A stretch of 64,000 nt of DNA from Slackia faecicanis (GTDB taxonomy: Bacteria; Actinomycetota; Coriobacteriia; Coriobacteriales; Eggerthellaceae), in the NCBI RefSeq assembly GCF_003725295.1, contig NZ_QICB01000007.1:37355-101354 (forward strand), given 5' to 3'. Numbering within the stretch: position 1 is the stretch's first letter; each line of letters starts with the position of its first letter. A program made the position numbers and the translations under genes. Below are positions 27,655 to 37,407 of this stretch, one piece after another. The notes beneath the pieces were generated by a model, which was not told the origin of the DNA, did no database searches, and saw only the letters and a list, made by a program, of their open reading frames with translations.

Positions 27655-28516
27655 GACCGTCTACATCACCAACCGTTGTCGCTGTTCGTACAAGAACGGC
27701 TACATGGTTGTGCGTCAAGATGATCAGACGATGATTCATTTGTCCGAGATTGCCATGGTTGTTGTGGAGAGTACTGCGGCGTATGTCAGTTCGTATTTGA
27801 TGGCCGAATTGGCTCAGGCGCGTATCCCGGTGGTGTTTTGCGATATCAAGCACGATCCCATAGGGCAGTACTCTCCTATATACGGCGCTCATGATTCCAC
27901 GAAGCGTATTCGCGAGCAGATTGCATGGGATAGCGCCGTCGGTGATGAACTTTGGCGTCGCATCGTTGTGTCGAAAATCAGCAATCAGGCTCGTGTGCTC
28001 GAGTTGCTTGAGCTCGAGCAGGCTCGCATGCTCAGGGACTATGCGATGAGCGTCGAGCCAGGCGATGTGACGAATAGGGAAGGGCACGCTGCGAAGGTGT
28101 ACTTCAATGCGTTGTTTGGAATGGGATTTAGCCGAGATGAGAACAACGCCATTAATGCACAGCTCAATTACGGCTATGCGATTCTGCTTGCCTGGCTGAA
28201 CAGAGAGATAACTTCAAGGGGTTATTTAACGCAGCTGGGCATACATCATTGCAATGAGTACAACCATTTCAATCTGTCGTGCGATTTCATGGAACCCTTT
28301 AGGCCCGTGGTCGATTTGTACGTGGCGAATCATCCAGGTGAATCGCTCGACACAAGGACGAAGTCGGATATTCTTGAGTTGTTTTCGGACTTCTACCAGC
28401 TGCCACAGGGAACTTATCGCCTCTCATCCATTTTGTCTTTGTTCACAAAAACGAATCTTGCCATCTTGGGCGGCCGTGCCGATATCGATGCCTATATGGA
28501 GTTCTCTCTTGCCTAG
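27644..28516 (+). CDS. cas1: CRISPR-associated endonuclease Cas1
   Basis: A 290-residue type II Cas1 beginning SYRTVYITNRCRCSYKNGYMVVRQ. It has the conserved Glu region TNREGHAAKVYFNALFG (about residue 150), and the His and second acidic site in IHHCNEYNHFNLSCDFMEPFRP (about 204-225). With Cas2 it integrates new spacers. The start is TTG, 11 nt inside the end of cas9, consistent with translational coupling. The family start (MSWRTV-type) supports this unusual codon. Confidence 0.96.
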   Translation: MSYRTVYITNRCRCSYKNGYMVVRQDDQTMIHLSEIAMVVVESTAAYVSSYLMAELAQARIPVVFCDIKHDPIGQYSPIYGAHDSTKRIREQIAWDSAVGDELWRRIVVSKISNQARVLELLELEQARMLRDYAMSVEPGDVTNREGHAAKVYFNALFGMGFSRDENNAINAQLNYGYAILLAWLNREITSRGYLTQLGIHHCNEYNHFNLSCDFMEPFRPVVDLYVANHPGESLDTRTKSDILELFSDFYQLPQGTYRLSSILSLFTKTNLAILGGRADIDAYMEFSLA

Positions 28517-28526
28517 GAATAGATTT

Positions 28527-28835
28527 ATGCGTCTCATCGTCTTCTTCGATCTGCCAGTTGATACGGCTCTTCAGCGGAAGAGCTACAGAGTGTTCAGGAA
28601 GTTTCTCATCAAGGATGGGTACCTGATGATGCAGGAGAGCGTGTACTCGAAAATGGTGCTTGATGGGGCGGCTGCGGAGTCCGCCATAACAAGATTGCGA
28701 AAGAATAGGCCTTCGCAGGGCTTGGTCCAGGTGCTGAAAGTGACTGAAAAGCAGTTTTCTTCGATTGTGGATATTGTTGGCCATCATGGCGACGAGGGCG
28801 TCATCGACAACTCGGATAGGGTGGTGGTGCTATGA
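28527..28835 (+). CDS. cas2: CRISPR-associated endoribonuclease Cas2
   Basis: A 102-residue Cas2 with the ferredoxin-like start MRLIVFFDLPVDTALQRKSY (catalytic-type Asp at residue 8), FLIKDGYLMMQESVYSKM and a C-terminal beta segment. It bridges Cas1 dimers during spacer capture. It begins 10 bp after cas1 with TAGGAA upstream, and its stop overlaps the csn2 start (ATGA). Confidence 0.96.
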   Translation: MRLIVFFDLPVDTALQRKSYRVFRKFLIKDGYLMMQESVYSKMVLDGAAAESAITRLRKNRPSQGLVQVLKVTEKQFSSIVDIVGHHGDEGVIDNSDRVVVL

Positions 28836-29515
28836 AGCTCGTATTCGAGAAATTCGACTCCGCATTGCCCCTTCGGCGAGATGCGGTAAACGTTTTAAGA
28901 ATCGAAGACCGATCGCTTTATGCGCGATGTGCGCTCTCGCTTGCTCAGGGATTTTCCGCAGATTCTCTTGAGCCGGCTTTTTTCTTCGACGATAACGGTC
29001 GCGAGGTAAAGGCGTCGAAGGTGTTATATTTTGCGGGCGATGTTCTTGCAATTGATTTGAATGATAGGCGGATCGTTGCGGCTGCGATGAAGAAGGTTCT
29101 CGCTCGGGTAGTTTCTGAGGGAGACTGCGTCGGGCTTATGGAAGAAATGAATTGCCGCATTGAAGAGGTGTTCGAGGGGCAATTCGAGCAGATGAATGCC
29201 GACTATTATTTTTCGGAATCATGGGATGCCGCGAAATATATCAAAATGGCAGGGTTTGCAATTGATGACGCAGGCGATCGGACCGTTTTCGATAGGCTAA
29301 CGCACTTCATCAGGATATGTGCCGACCTTTTTCCTGAGAGTGTTATCGCTTTCGTGAATGCCCCAGTGTATCTCACCGACGAGCAATACAATGAGTTCTG
29401 TGGATTGGTCGTCGCTCAGCAATTGTGCGTTTTGTCGTACGAGCAGGGCGGCGGTAATAAGTTCGGGAACCTTGAAAATGGATTGCATATTGACGCAGAC
29501 TATATTGAAGAATAG
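28832..29515 (+). CDS. csn2: CRISPR-associated protein Csn2 (type II-A marker)
   Basis: A 227-residue protein of usual Csn2 length, starting MKLVFEKFDSALPLRRDAVN. It has FAGDVLAIDLNDRRIVAAAMKKV and, near the end, VVAQQLCVLSYEQGG, features of the Csn2 ring protein that binds free DNA ends in spacer acquisition. Its presence and position define the locus as subtype II-A. It overlaps cas2 by 4 nt and is followed after 52 bp by the array. Confidence 0.92.
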   Translation: MKLVFEKFDSALPLRRDAVNVLRIEDRSLYARCALSLAQGFSADSLEPAFFFDDNGREVKASKVLYFAGDVLAIDLNDRRIVAAAMKKVLARVVSEGDCVGLMEEMNCRIEEVFEGQFEQMNADYYFSESWDAAKYIKMAGFAIDDAGDRTVFDRLTHFIRICADLFPESVIAFVNAPVYLTDEQYNEFCGLVVAQQLCVLSYEQGGGNKFGNLENGLHIDADYIEE

Positions 29516-29567
29516 TCGATTTACCCAGAATACCGTCCCTTGCAGCAGGGAATTTGCCCGATTTGAG
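29516..29567 (+). promoter_or_regulatory. Short CRISPR leader with a mini inverted copy of the repeat core
   Basis: Only 52 bp separate csn2 from the first repeat. TTACCCAGAAT (29521-29531) is the exact reverse complement of ATTCTGGGTAA inside every repeat. The immediate repeat-proximal bases are CGATTTGAG. No clear promoter was seen in this stretch, so the array may be read through from csn2. Confidence 0.55.
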
Positions 29568-30577
29568 GTTTTGGTGCAGCGTCATTCTGGGTAACAGCAC
29601 AACTGAGTTCGTGACGAACAAACCAGAGGGTTGGTTTTGGTGCAGCGTCATTCTGGGTAACAGCACAACAAAAACGGAATCATAGCGGCCGTTCCGGTGT
29701 TTTGGTGCAGCGTCATTCTGGGTAACAGCACAACTATCCACCTCCCGCCGCGTCGGAAAAGCCGTTTTGGTGCAGCGTCATTCTGGGTAACAGCACAACA
29801 AAGCGGTTGGCTCGAACCCCGACTTCGCTGTTTTGGTGCAGCGTCATTCTGGGTAACAGCACAACCGAGGCCTACGACTGCGACGGGATCCCGTGTTTTG
29901 GTGCAGCGTCATTCTGGGTAACAGCACAACCTTCGAAGCGGGGGTCACCGTGTTCAACAAGTTTTGGTGCAGCGTCATTCTGGGTAACAGCACAACCGTG
30001 CGCCGTCGCTGCATCGCCGAAGAGTAGTTTTGGTGCAGCGTCATTCTGGGTAACAGCACAACGGCGGGGGCGGCGCGGCTGCGCAAGACCCGTTTTGGTG
30101 CAGCGTCATTCTGGGTAACAGCACAACCTCGGGATACGTCAACGCGACCGACCGCGAGTTTTGGTGCAGCGTCATTCTGGGTAACAGCACAACTATCCGG
30201 ACGAAAACGCGCCGAAGCCCGCGTTTTGGTGCAGCGTCATTCTGGGTAACAGCACAACCATAATCAATGAGTCTTGACAGGCTTTTAGGTTTTGGTGCAG
30301 CGTCATTCTGGGTAACAGCACAACGCGGATCTCGTACATTTCAACGGTCTGTTTGTTTTGGTGCAGCGTCATTCTGGGTAACAGCACAACGGCTTAACGG
30401 CCGTTACCTCGCATCCCTTGTTTTGGTGCAGCGTCATTCTGGGTAACAGCACAACCATCGTCGCCGATAACGCTCTTGATGATCTGTTTTGGTGCAGCGT
30501 CATTCTGGGTAACAGCACAACCGGCGAGGCTGCGAACCTCGGCCATGCCGTTTTGGTGCAGCGTCATTCTGGGTAAC
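29568..30577 (+). CRISPR. CRISPR array: 16 repeats, 15 spacers
   Basis: There are fifteen identical 36-bp repeats starting GTTTTGGTGCAGCGTCATTC and ending CAGCACAAC. Starts are 29568, 29634, 29699, 29764, 29830, 29895, 29961, 30027, 30092, 30158, 30223, 30289, 30355, 30420 and 30486. A sixteenth repeat at 30550-30577 is cut off after 28 bp. Spacers are 28-30 bp and all different. The tracrRNA anti-repeat shows the array is read on the plus strand, with the leader at the csn2 side. The truncated repeat marks the old, distal end. No spacer was seen to match elsewhere in this window. Confidence 0.99.
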
Positions 30578-30613
30578 GAAGGAAGGGGCGGCCTATAGGC
30601 CGCCCCTTCCTTC
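30578..30613. terminator. Perfect palindromic hairpin at the array end
   Basis: A perfect 16-bp stem with a TATA loop (GAAGGAAGGGGCGGCC at 30578-30593, GGCCGCCCCTTCCTTC at 30598-30613). It abuts the truncated last repeat directly. It may end transcription from both the array and the minus-strand gene at 30653, although neither side has a T tract. Confidence 0.6.
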
Positions 30614-30652
30614 GCTGGGAACCGTTTGATGTAGTACGAAACCAGCTGGCCA

Positions 30653-30853
30653 TCAGTCGAAGTACTCGTAGCGCCAACGGCTGCGCGGCGACGGCTTTTC
30701 CTCGCCGTTTCTTTTCAGCAGGCTTTCTTCGCGTCTACGCTTGCGTCGCATCATCGCGGTGAACTTGCCGTGGGCGCCGTGGTTGGCCGCGACCATCCAC
30801 TTGTGCCTGTCGCCGCCGAGGCGCCAGGGCCTGTCTTTGCGCGTTCTCGACAT
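30653..30853 (-). CDS. Small basic protein of unknown function
   Basis: A 66-residue hypothetical protein, MSRTRKDRPWRLGGDRHKWM..., with many Arg, Lys and His and an aromatic tail (RYEYFD). AAAGGAG lies 6 nt before the ATG, which supports translation. It is probably co-transcribed with the antiporter 68 bp upstream, or read from its own promoter. No family was recognised. The charge suggests nucleic-acid binding, which is only an inference. Confidence 0.6.
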   Translation of the reverse strand: MSRTRKDRPWRLGGDRHKWMVAANHGAHGKFTAMMRRKRRREESLLKRNGEEKPSPRSRWRYEYFD

Positions 30854-30921
30854 AGCGGCTCCTTTCTCGTTTCCACGTTTCCGCCGCTGCGGTCTTTCGT
30901 CTGTTTGCGTCAGACGGCGCG

Positions 30922-32142
30922 TCAGCGCGAAACGTGCTCTTTCAAGAACTCGATGGGGTGCGTGTCGGCCACGCGATAGATCGCGGCCGCCAAAAGCGGC
31001 ATGATCAGCATGGTGAGCGCGCCAGCCGAAACGAACACCGAGGCCGTGTCGGCATCCATGGCTCCCGCGCCCACGGCCACCGACGTCACGGCCACGATCA
31101 GCGGCAGCGCGGTGGTGCAATAAACCGCCACCGTGGCATGCGCCCGTCCGCCCATGGCCGTCACCTCGGAATCTTTGTCGCGGCGCATGGAAAGAAAGAT
31201 CGGCACGGTGCGGATCAGCACCAGCATGACGATGAACCCGATGAGCAGCAGCGGGTCGTCCAGCACGGCGAACAGGTCGATCTTGGCGCCCGACACCACG
31301 AAGAACAGCGGGATGAAGAACCCGTAGCCGATCGCGTTGAGCTTCTTTTCAAGCTCGTGGTCGCCTTCGGGAATGAGGTAGCGCAGGATGAAGCCTGCGG
31401 CGAACGCGCCCAACACGATATCCAGATGGAACAGGGCCGATACGGCCACCAGCGCGATCAGCAGCATCAGCGTGGTGCGCACGAACGTCTGCGAGGTGGT
31501 GTCGCGCCCCGCGAAGAAGATGTCGCGGATGGGGCCTTCCTTGCGCGAAGACTGATGGCCGAACATGGCCGTGAGCACGGCGATGGCCACGAACAGGAAC
31601 AGGATGGCGATGGTCACCCAGGTGGAGCGGGTGGACAAAAGCAGCGCCATGGCCACGATCGGCCCCAGTTCGCCCCACGTGCCGTAGGCGAGCACCGATT
31701 CGCCCAGGCGCGTGTTCAGCTGCCCGCGCTCTTTGAGGATGGGCATGAGCGCGCCGATCGCCGTGGTGGTGAGCGCGATCGTGACGGCCAGGCCGTCCAG
31801 GCCGCGCGCCGAGACGCTCGTGAAGCAGTGCACGGCGGCGAAGGCGAGCATCAGCGTGACGAGCCACGTGGCAAGGCCGCGCTTTCCTTCGCGCCCCATG
31901 ACGGTCTTGGGGTCTATTTCGTAGCCTGCCAGCAAAAACAGCATGGCGCAGCCCAGGTCGGACAGAAGCATCACGCTTTCGTCGGTCCAAATCACATTGA
32001 GCATCGCCGGCCCCAGCACGGCGCCGCCCGCCAAAAGGAGCACCGTTTCGGGAATGGGTTTGCGCGGGATGAGGTTCGCTATGATGGGCGCCGCCGCCGC
32101 GACGAGCGCAATGACGGCGAGCGACACGAAATCGTGGGTCAT
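30922..32142 (-). CDS. Cation:proton antiporter (Kef/CPA2 type)
   Basis: A 406-residue membrane protein with about twelve hydrophobic segments. Conserved parts include PRKPIPETVLLLAGGAVLGP, LGCAMLFLLAGYEIDPKT, ALTTTAIGALMPIL, VLGAFAAGFILRYL and FFVVSGAKIDL, typical of the Na+/H+ or K+/H+ exchanger domain of the CPA2 family. No RCK/TrkA-N domain is attached. The start MTHDFVSLAV is preferred; GGAAGG lies close upstream. It is on the minus strand, divergent from the LMW phosphatase. Confidence 0.9.
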   Translation of the reverse strand: MTHDFVSLAVIALVAAAAPIIANLIPRKPIPETVLLLAGGAVLGPAMLNVIWTDESVMLLSDLGCAMLFLLAGYEIDPKTVMGREGKRGLATWLVTLMLAFAAVHCFTSVSARGLDGLAVTIALTTTAIGALMPILKERGQLNTRLGESVLAYGTWGELGPIVAMALLLSTRSTWVTIAILFLFVAIAVLTAMFGHQSSRKEGPIRDIFFAGRDTTSQTFVRTTLMLLIALVAVSALFHLDIVLGAFAAGFILRYLIPEGDHELEKKLNAIGYGFFIPLFFVVSGAKIDLFAVLDDPLLLIGFIVMLVLIRTVPIFLSMRRDKDSEVTAMGGRAHATVAVYCTTALPLIVAVTSVAVGAGAMDADTASVFVSAGALTMLIMPLLAAAIYRVADTHPIEFLKEHVSR

Positions 32143-32314
32143 GGCCTTCCGTTCGATGATGCCGGTAGAACGCATCAAGGGTAGCACAGGGGCGCCGGCG
32201 CCTGCGTTTCCGGCAACGTTTCGATGCCTTCGCCGCTCGCCGCGCCGCCGCCGCGCGCGTCTGTCATAATGGCGGCGATCCCTATTCCGAAGACCGTCAC
32301 AGGAGGAACGCGCC

Positions 32315-32797
32315 ATGCAGCAACGCCGCCCCGTCCATCGCATCATGTTCGTCTGCCACGGCAACATCTGCCGCTCCACCATGGCCGAATTCGTCATGAA
32401 GGACCTGGTGAAAAAGGCGGGCCGTGAGGCCGATTTCGTCATCGCCTCGTCGGCGACGAGCACCGAGGAAATAGGCAACGATACCTATCCCGGCACCAAG
32501 CGCGTCCTGGCCGACCACGGCGTGTCCTTCGCGCCGCGCGCCGCCGTGCAGCTGCGTGCGGCCGACTACGACGCCTACGACCTGTTCGTGGGCATGGATG
32601 CGGCCAATATCCGCAACATGCGCCGCATGCTGAAGGGCGACCCGCAAGACAAGGTGCGCAAGCTGCTTGAATTTCCCGAAGGGGCCGATGCCGACACGGC
32701 GACCGACGTGGCCGACCCCTGGTATACGGGCGATTTCGAAACCACCTACGACGACGTGCTGCGCGGCTGCGAAGCGCTGCTGGCCTGGCTGCGCTAA
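32315..32797 (+). CDS. Low-molecular-weight protein-tyrosine phosphatase
   Basis: A 160-residue phosphatase with the P-loop VCHGNICRST (C-x5-R-S, Cys about residue 14) near the N-terminus and the general-acid Asp in DVADPWYTGDFETTYDDV (about residues 131-148). It removes phosphate from tyrosine in proteins or possibly arginine-phosphate; the target is unknown. AGGAGG lies before the ATG, and CATAAT about 50 bp upstream may be its -10. Confidence 0.94.
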   Translation: MQQRRPVHRIMFVCHGNICRSTMAEFVMKDLVKKAGREADFVIASSATSTEEIGNDTYPGTKRVLADHGVSFAPRAAVQLRAADYDAYDLFVGMDAANIRNMRRMLKGDPQDKVRKLLEFPEGADADTATDVADPWYTGDFETTYDDVLRGCEALLAWLR

Positions 32798-32882
32798 GGG
32801 CGGGGCACGCGGGCGTCGCGCGCGCCGGCCGTGGACGTTTCCTATTCGTTTCCAAACCGGCCTTCAACACTGCGCTTGCGCC

Positions 32883-34632
<1,750 letters not shown>

Positions 34633-34661
34633 GGTCGTTTCGGTTTCGAAAACCGTGCCGT

Positions 34662-34692
34662 AGACGCCGTCTCGCAAGGGGCGGCGTCTTTT
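34662..34692 (+). terminator. Weak terminator after groEL copy 2
   Basis: An 8-bp stem AGACGCCG (34662-34669) / CGGCGTCT (34682-34689) with TTTT. It lies between groEL2 and the next gene and may allow read-through. Confidence 0.55.
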
Positions 34693-34708
34693 GCAAGGAG
34701 GGAATATC

Positions 34709-35209
34709 ATGGCGAAAAGCGTCGTGACCAACGAGCCGCGTATCAAGAACCCGTTGATCAAGGCCATTCGCGAACTGCTCGAGCATCGCGCGCTGTGGCT
34801 CTATCTTCTGACCGACGAGGCGAAGAAGGCAGGCGCCGACCCAGCCGCGTTCGCTCCCGCGGCGGTGAGGCGTTGCGGCCTATTCCAGGGCGCCGAGCTG
34901 GTGGCTAAGGGCGGCGGCACCAAGAGTCTGAAAAGCCTGAAGAAAGGCCTGTTCGGCAAGCCTGCGCAGATGGTGTTCGAGATGGATATCAAAGACGTAC
35001 AGGACGACCGCTTCGAGCTGGAATTCCATTACTGCCCGCTTGTAAAGGCGTGGCAGAAGCAGGGATGCACCGACGAAGAGATCTCGAACCTGTGCGATTG
35101 GGCCATGTGCGGCGACCGCGGCATCGGCGAGGCATACGGCTGCTCGCTCGACCTGCCGAAGACGATCGCCCGCGGCGACGACGTGTGCCATCTGATCTAT
35201 GATCGCTGA
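34709..35209 (+). CDS. L-2-amino-thiazoline-4-carboxylic acid hydrolase-family protein
   Basis: A 166-residue protein. The C-terminal half carries the family pattern FHYCPLVKAWQKQGCTDEEISNLCDWAMCGDRGIGEAYG followed by LDLPKTIARGDDVCHL, where conserved Cys and His residues form the active region of ATC-hydrolase-like proteins (PF14196). The founding enzyme opens a thiazoline ring on the way to cysteine, but most relatives are uncharacterised. AAGGAGG precedes the ATG. It sits 76 bp after groEL2 and may share its stress control. The stop codon lies within a 7-bp tandem repeat. Confidence 0.8.
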   Translation: MAKSVVTNEPRIKNPLIKAIRELLEHRALWLYLLTDEAKKAGADPAAFAPAAVRRCGLFQGAELVAKGGGTKSLKSLKKGLFGKPAQMVFEMDIKDVQDDRFELEFHYCPLVKAWQKQGCTDEEISNLCDWAMCGDRGIGEAYGCSLDLPKTIARGDDVCHLIYDR

Positions 35210-35224
35210 TCGCTGATCGCTGAT
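35201..35224. repeat. 7-bp tandem repeat over a stop codon
   Basis: GATCGCT occurs three times plus a partial copy. The TGA of the preceding gene is in the first unit. Confidence 0.9.
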
Positions 35225-35252
35225 TTGCGCGCCGCGCCGTGCGGCATGAAGG

Positions 35253-35283
35253 GAAGGGCCCCGGAATCATCCCGAGGCCCTTC
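35253..35283. terminator. Hairpin between convergent genes
   Basis: GAAGGGCC (35253-35260) pairs with GGCCCTTC (35276-35283). It lies between the ATC-hydrolase-like gene and the convergent polyphosphate phosphotransferase. There is no T tract. Confidence 0.45.
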
Positions 35284-35482
35284 GTCGTATCGGGGGTCGT
35301 ATCGCGCGCGGCATGGCGCTGCGTCGCGAAATTCGTTTGCCGTGCCGTCCGCCATGCTGCGGCGGGGGAGCGTGCCGGCGGGTTCGCCCGCTCCGCTCGC
35401 GCACCGCTTCCGTGCGGGTTTTCCGGCTGCGGCTCGGTTCGAAGCGCCGCCTCATGCGAGCGGGGTCGGTGCCGCCGCGCCC

Positions 35483-37129
35483 CTACAGTCCCAGACGCTC
35501 CTCGAGGGCCTGGTTGATGATGCGCAGCGCCTTGATGCGCGCGTAGTATTTATCGCTCGACTCCAGAATGCGCCACGGCGCGTAGGCGGTCGAGGTCAGG
35601 CGGAACATGTCGTCGGCCGCGGCGGCGTACTGCGGATGCTTGTCGCGGTTGCGCCAGTCTTCGGACGTGATCTTCCACTGCTTGTCGGGGTTGGTCTCGC
35701 GCTCGTTGAAGCGGCGCAGCTGCTCGTCGGAATCGACCGCCACCCAGAATTTCAGCAGAATCGCGCCCCATGCCTGCAGTTCGTGTTCGAACTCGTTGAT
35801 TTCGTCATAGGCGCGCGCCCATTGCTCGGGGCTTGCGAATCCTTCCACGCGCTCTACCAGCACGCGGCCGTACCAGCTGCGGTCGTAGATTCCCACATGG
35901 CCCGCACGCGGCAGGCGCGTCCAGTAGCGCCACAGATGCGGATGCATGAGCTCGGGCTTGGTGGGGGCGGGGCTGGGAAACACCGTGTAGGCGCGCGCGT
36001 CGATCGCCTGCGCCACGCGCTTGATGTTGCCGCCCTTGCCGGCCGCGTCGTCGCCTTCGTAGAGCAGCATCAGCGGAATGCGCGCCCGATACATTTTCAG
36101 TTCGAGCTCGCCCAGGCGCTTCTGCTCCTTTTTCAGGGCCTGCAGGTACTCTTCGCGCTCCAAGGAAAGCGTGTAGTCGATGTCTTCCAGACGCGGCGGG
36201 CGGGCCACCATGGTGAAGCGCGAATGCGCGGGGGCCAGGGCGCTTTGCTCCAGGGCCGCCTGACGGGCGGCGGCAAGCACGGCCTCGGTCTCTTCGGCGC
36301 TGCGCTCGCGCGGGTCGCTTGCCGCAAGCAGGCCGGCGCTGTTTTCGGCGGCCTTCGCCGCGGCGGCCTCGGCGGCGGGGTCGGCCTGTTTGGCCAGCGC
36401 GCGCTCCAGCTCTTCGACCAGCGTGCGGCACACCGTGAGGTTCGCCGTGCGCTTGTCCTCGCCGTTGACCAGCGTCCACGGCGCGAAATCGAAATCGGTA
36501 CGACGCAGCAGCTCGTCGTATTTGGCGTAGGTGGCGTCGTAGTCGTCGATATGCTTGAGTTCCTGCTTGCTCACGCGCCAGGCGGTATCGGGGTTTTCGT
36601 GCAGGCGGGTCAGGCGTTTTTTCTGCGCTTTCTGGGAAATATGGACGAAGAACTTCACCACCACGTAGCCGTCGGCGGCAAGCTGGCGTTCGAATTCTTC
36701 GACGGCCGATTCGTAGGCGCGCATATGGTTTTCTTTATCGGTGTACAGGAGACGCTGCGCTGCGGCGGTGTACCAGCCGCGCTCGTAGACGGTCATATCG
36801 CCGCGCGGGCCGAGCGCCTGCCAGAATTCCTGCATGAGCGGCGCGAAGCCTGTGACGCCGGTCTTCATGTCGCGAAAACGTGCGGCCTGCTCTTCGTCGA
36901 AGGTGGACAGCACGTGCACGTGCGTCATGCGTGCATCCAGGTTATACACGAGGTCGCCGATGCGGCTGCCCTTGCCGGCGCCGTTCCATCCGTCGAACAG
37001 CACCACCAGGCCGACGCCTGCGGCGTGCGCCCGCTGCTGCAGAACCACGAGCCGTGCCATGAGCTCGTCATAGAGGGGCTTGTATGCTTCCTTCGGGGTT
37101 TTTTCGGAGAGGTCTATCTGTTCGAGCAT
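35483..37129 (-). CDS. Polyphosphate:AMP phosphotransferase (two-domain PPK2)
   Basis: A 548-residue protein with two PPK2 domains in tandem. Domain 1 has Walker A FDGWNGAGKGS (about residues 45-55) and YERGWYTAAAQRLL. Domain 2 has YEGDDAAGKGGNIKR (about 337-351) and YDRSWYGRVLVERVEG. The two-domain (class II) form is known to make ADP from AMP with polyphosphate as donor. The first domain is usually structural, with changed catalytic residues. AAAGGAG precedes the ATG. It is divergent from ppk1, with 278 bp between the two starts. Confidence 0.93.
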   Translation of the reverse strand: MLEQIDLSEKTPKEAYKPLYDELMARLVVLQQRAHAAGVGLVVLFDGWNGAGKGSRIGDLVYNLDARMTHVHVLSTFDEEQAARFRDMKTGVTGFAPLMQEFWQALGPRGDMTVYERGWYTAAAQRLLYTDKENHMRAYESAVEEFERQLAADGYVVVKFFVHISQKAQKKRLTRLHENPDTAWRVSKQELKHIDDYDATYAKYDELLRRTDFDFAPWTLVNGEDKRTANLTVCRTLVEELERALAKQADPAAEAAAAKAAENSAGLLAASDPRERSAEETEAVLAAARQAALEQSALAPAHSRFTMVARPPRLEDIDYTLSLEREEYLQALKKEQKRLGELELKMYRARIPLMLLYEGDDAAGKGGNIKRVAQAIDARAYTVFPSPAPTKPELMHPHLWRYWTRLPRAGHVGIYDRSWYGRVLVERVEGFASPEQWARAYDEINEFEHELQAWGAILLKFWVAVDSDEQLRRFNERETNPDKQWKITSEDWRNRDKHPQYAAAADDMFRLTSTAYAPWRILESSDKYYARIKALRIINQALEERLGL

Positions 37130-37288
37130 GAGGACTCCTTTCGATCGGCAGTACCTATCGGCAGTGTACGCGCGTTTCGGCCGTCATGCGCGCAAGGCGC
37201 GTAAAAAACGCTGTGCTGCCCGTCGCCGAAGCGCCTGCGCCGCCGTTTCGCCGCGCATCGCTCCTGCTCGGGGCGTAGCGGACGTCTT

Positions 37289-37351
37289 ACGTCAAATAGA
37301 TGTCAAACGATTCTTACGCCATGCGTCTCTCATCAGGCATCACGCTATAAT
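37289..37351 (+). promoter_or_regulatory. ppk1 promoter region with a Pho-box-like direct repeat
   Basis: GTCA occurs twice with an 11-bp period (37291-37294 and 37302-37305, context GTCAAATAGATGTCAAAC), as in PhoB/PhoP-type boxes. TATAAT lies at 37346-37351. The spacing between box and -10 (about 36 bp) is longer than at E. coli Pho promoters, so this is tentative. Confidence 0.35.
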
Positions 37352-37407
37352 TGAAAGTCTAGAAGGGGAAGAATCCTCTCCGCAAGCCATGCGTCGAGGA
37401 GGGCATC

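Noticed and set aside
29697..30387. Open frames with repeated peptides such as VLVQRHSG and VVLLPRMTLHQN
   Set aside because: They are translations of the CRISPR repeats and spacers, not proteins.
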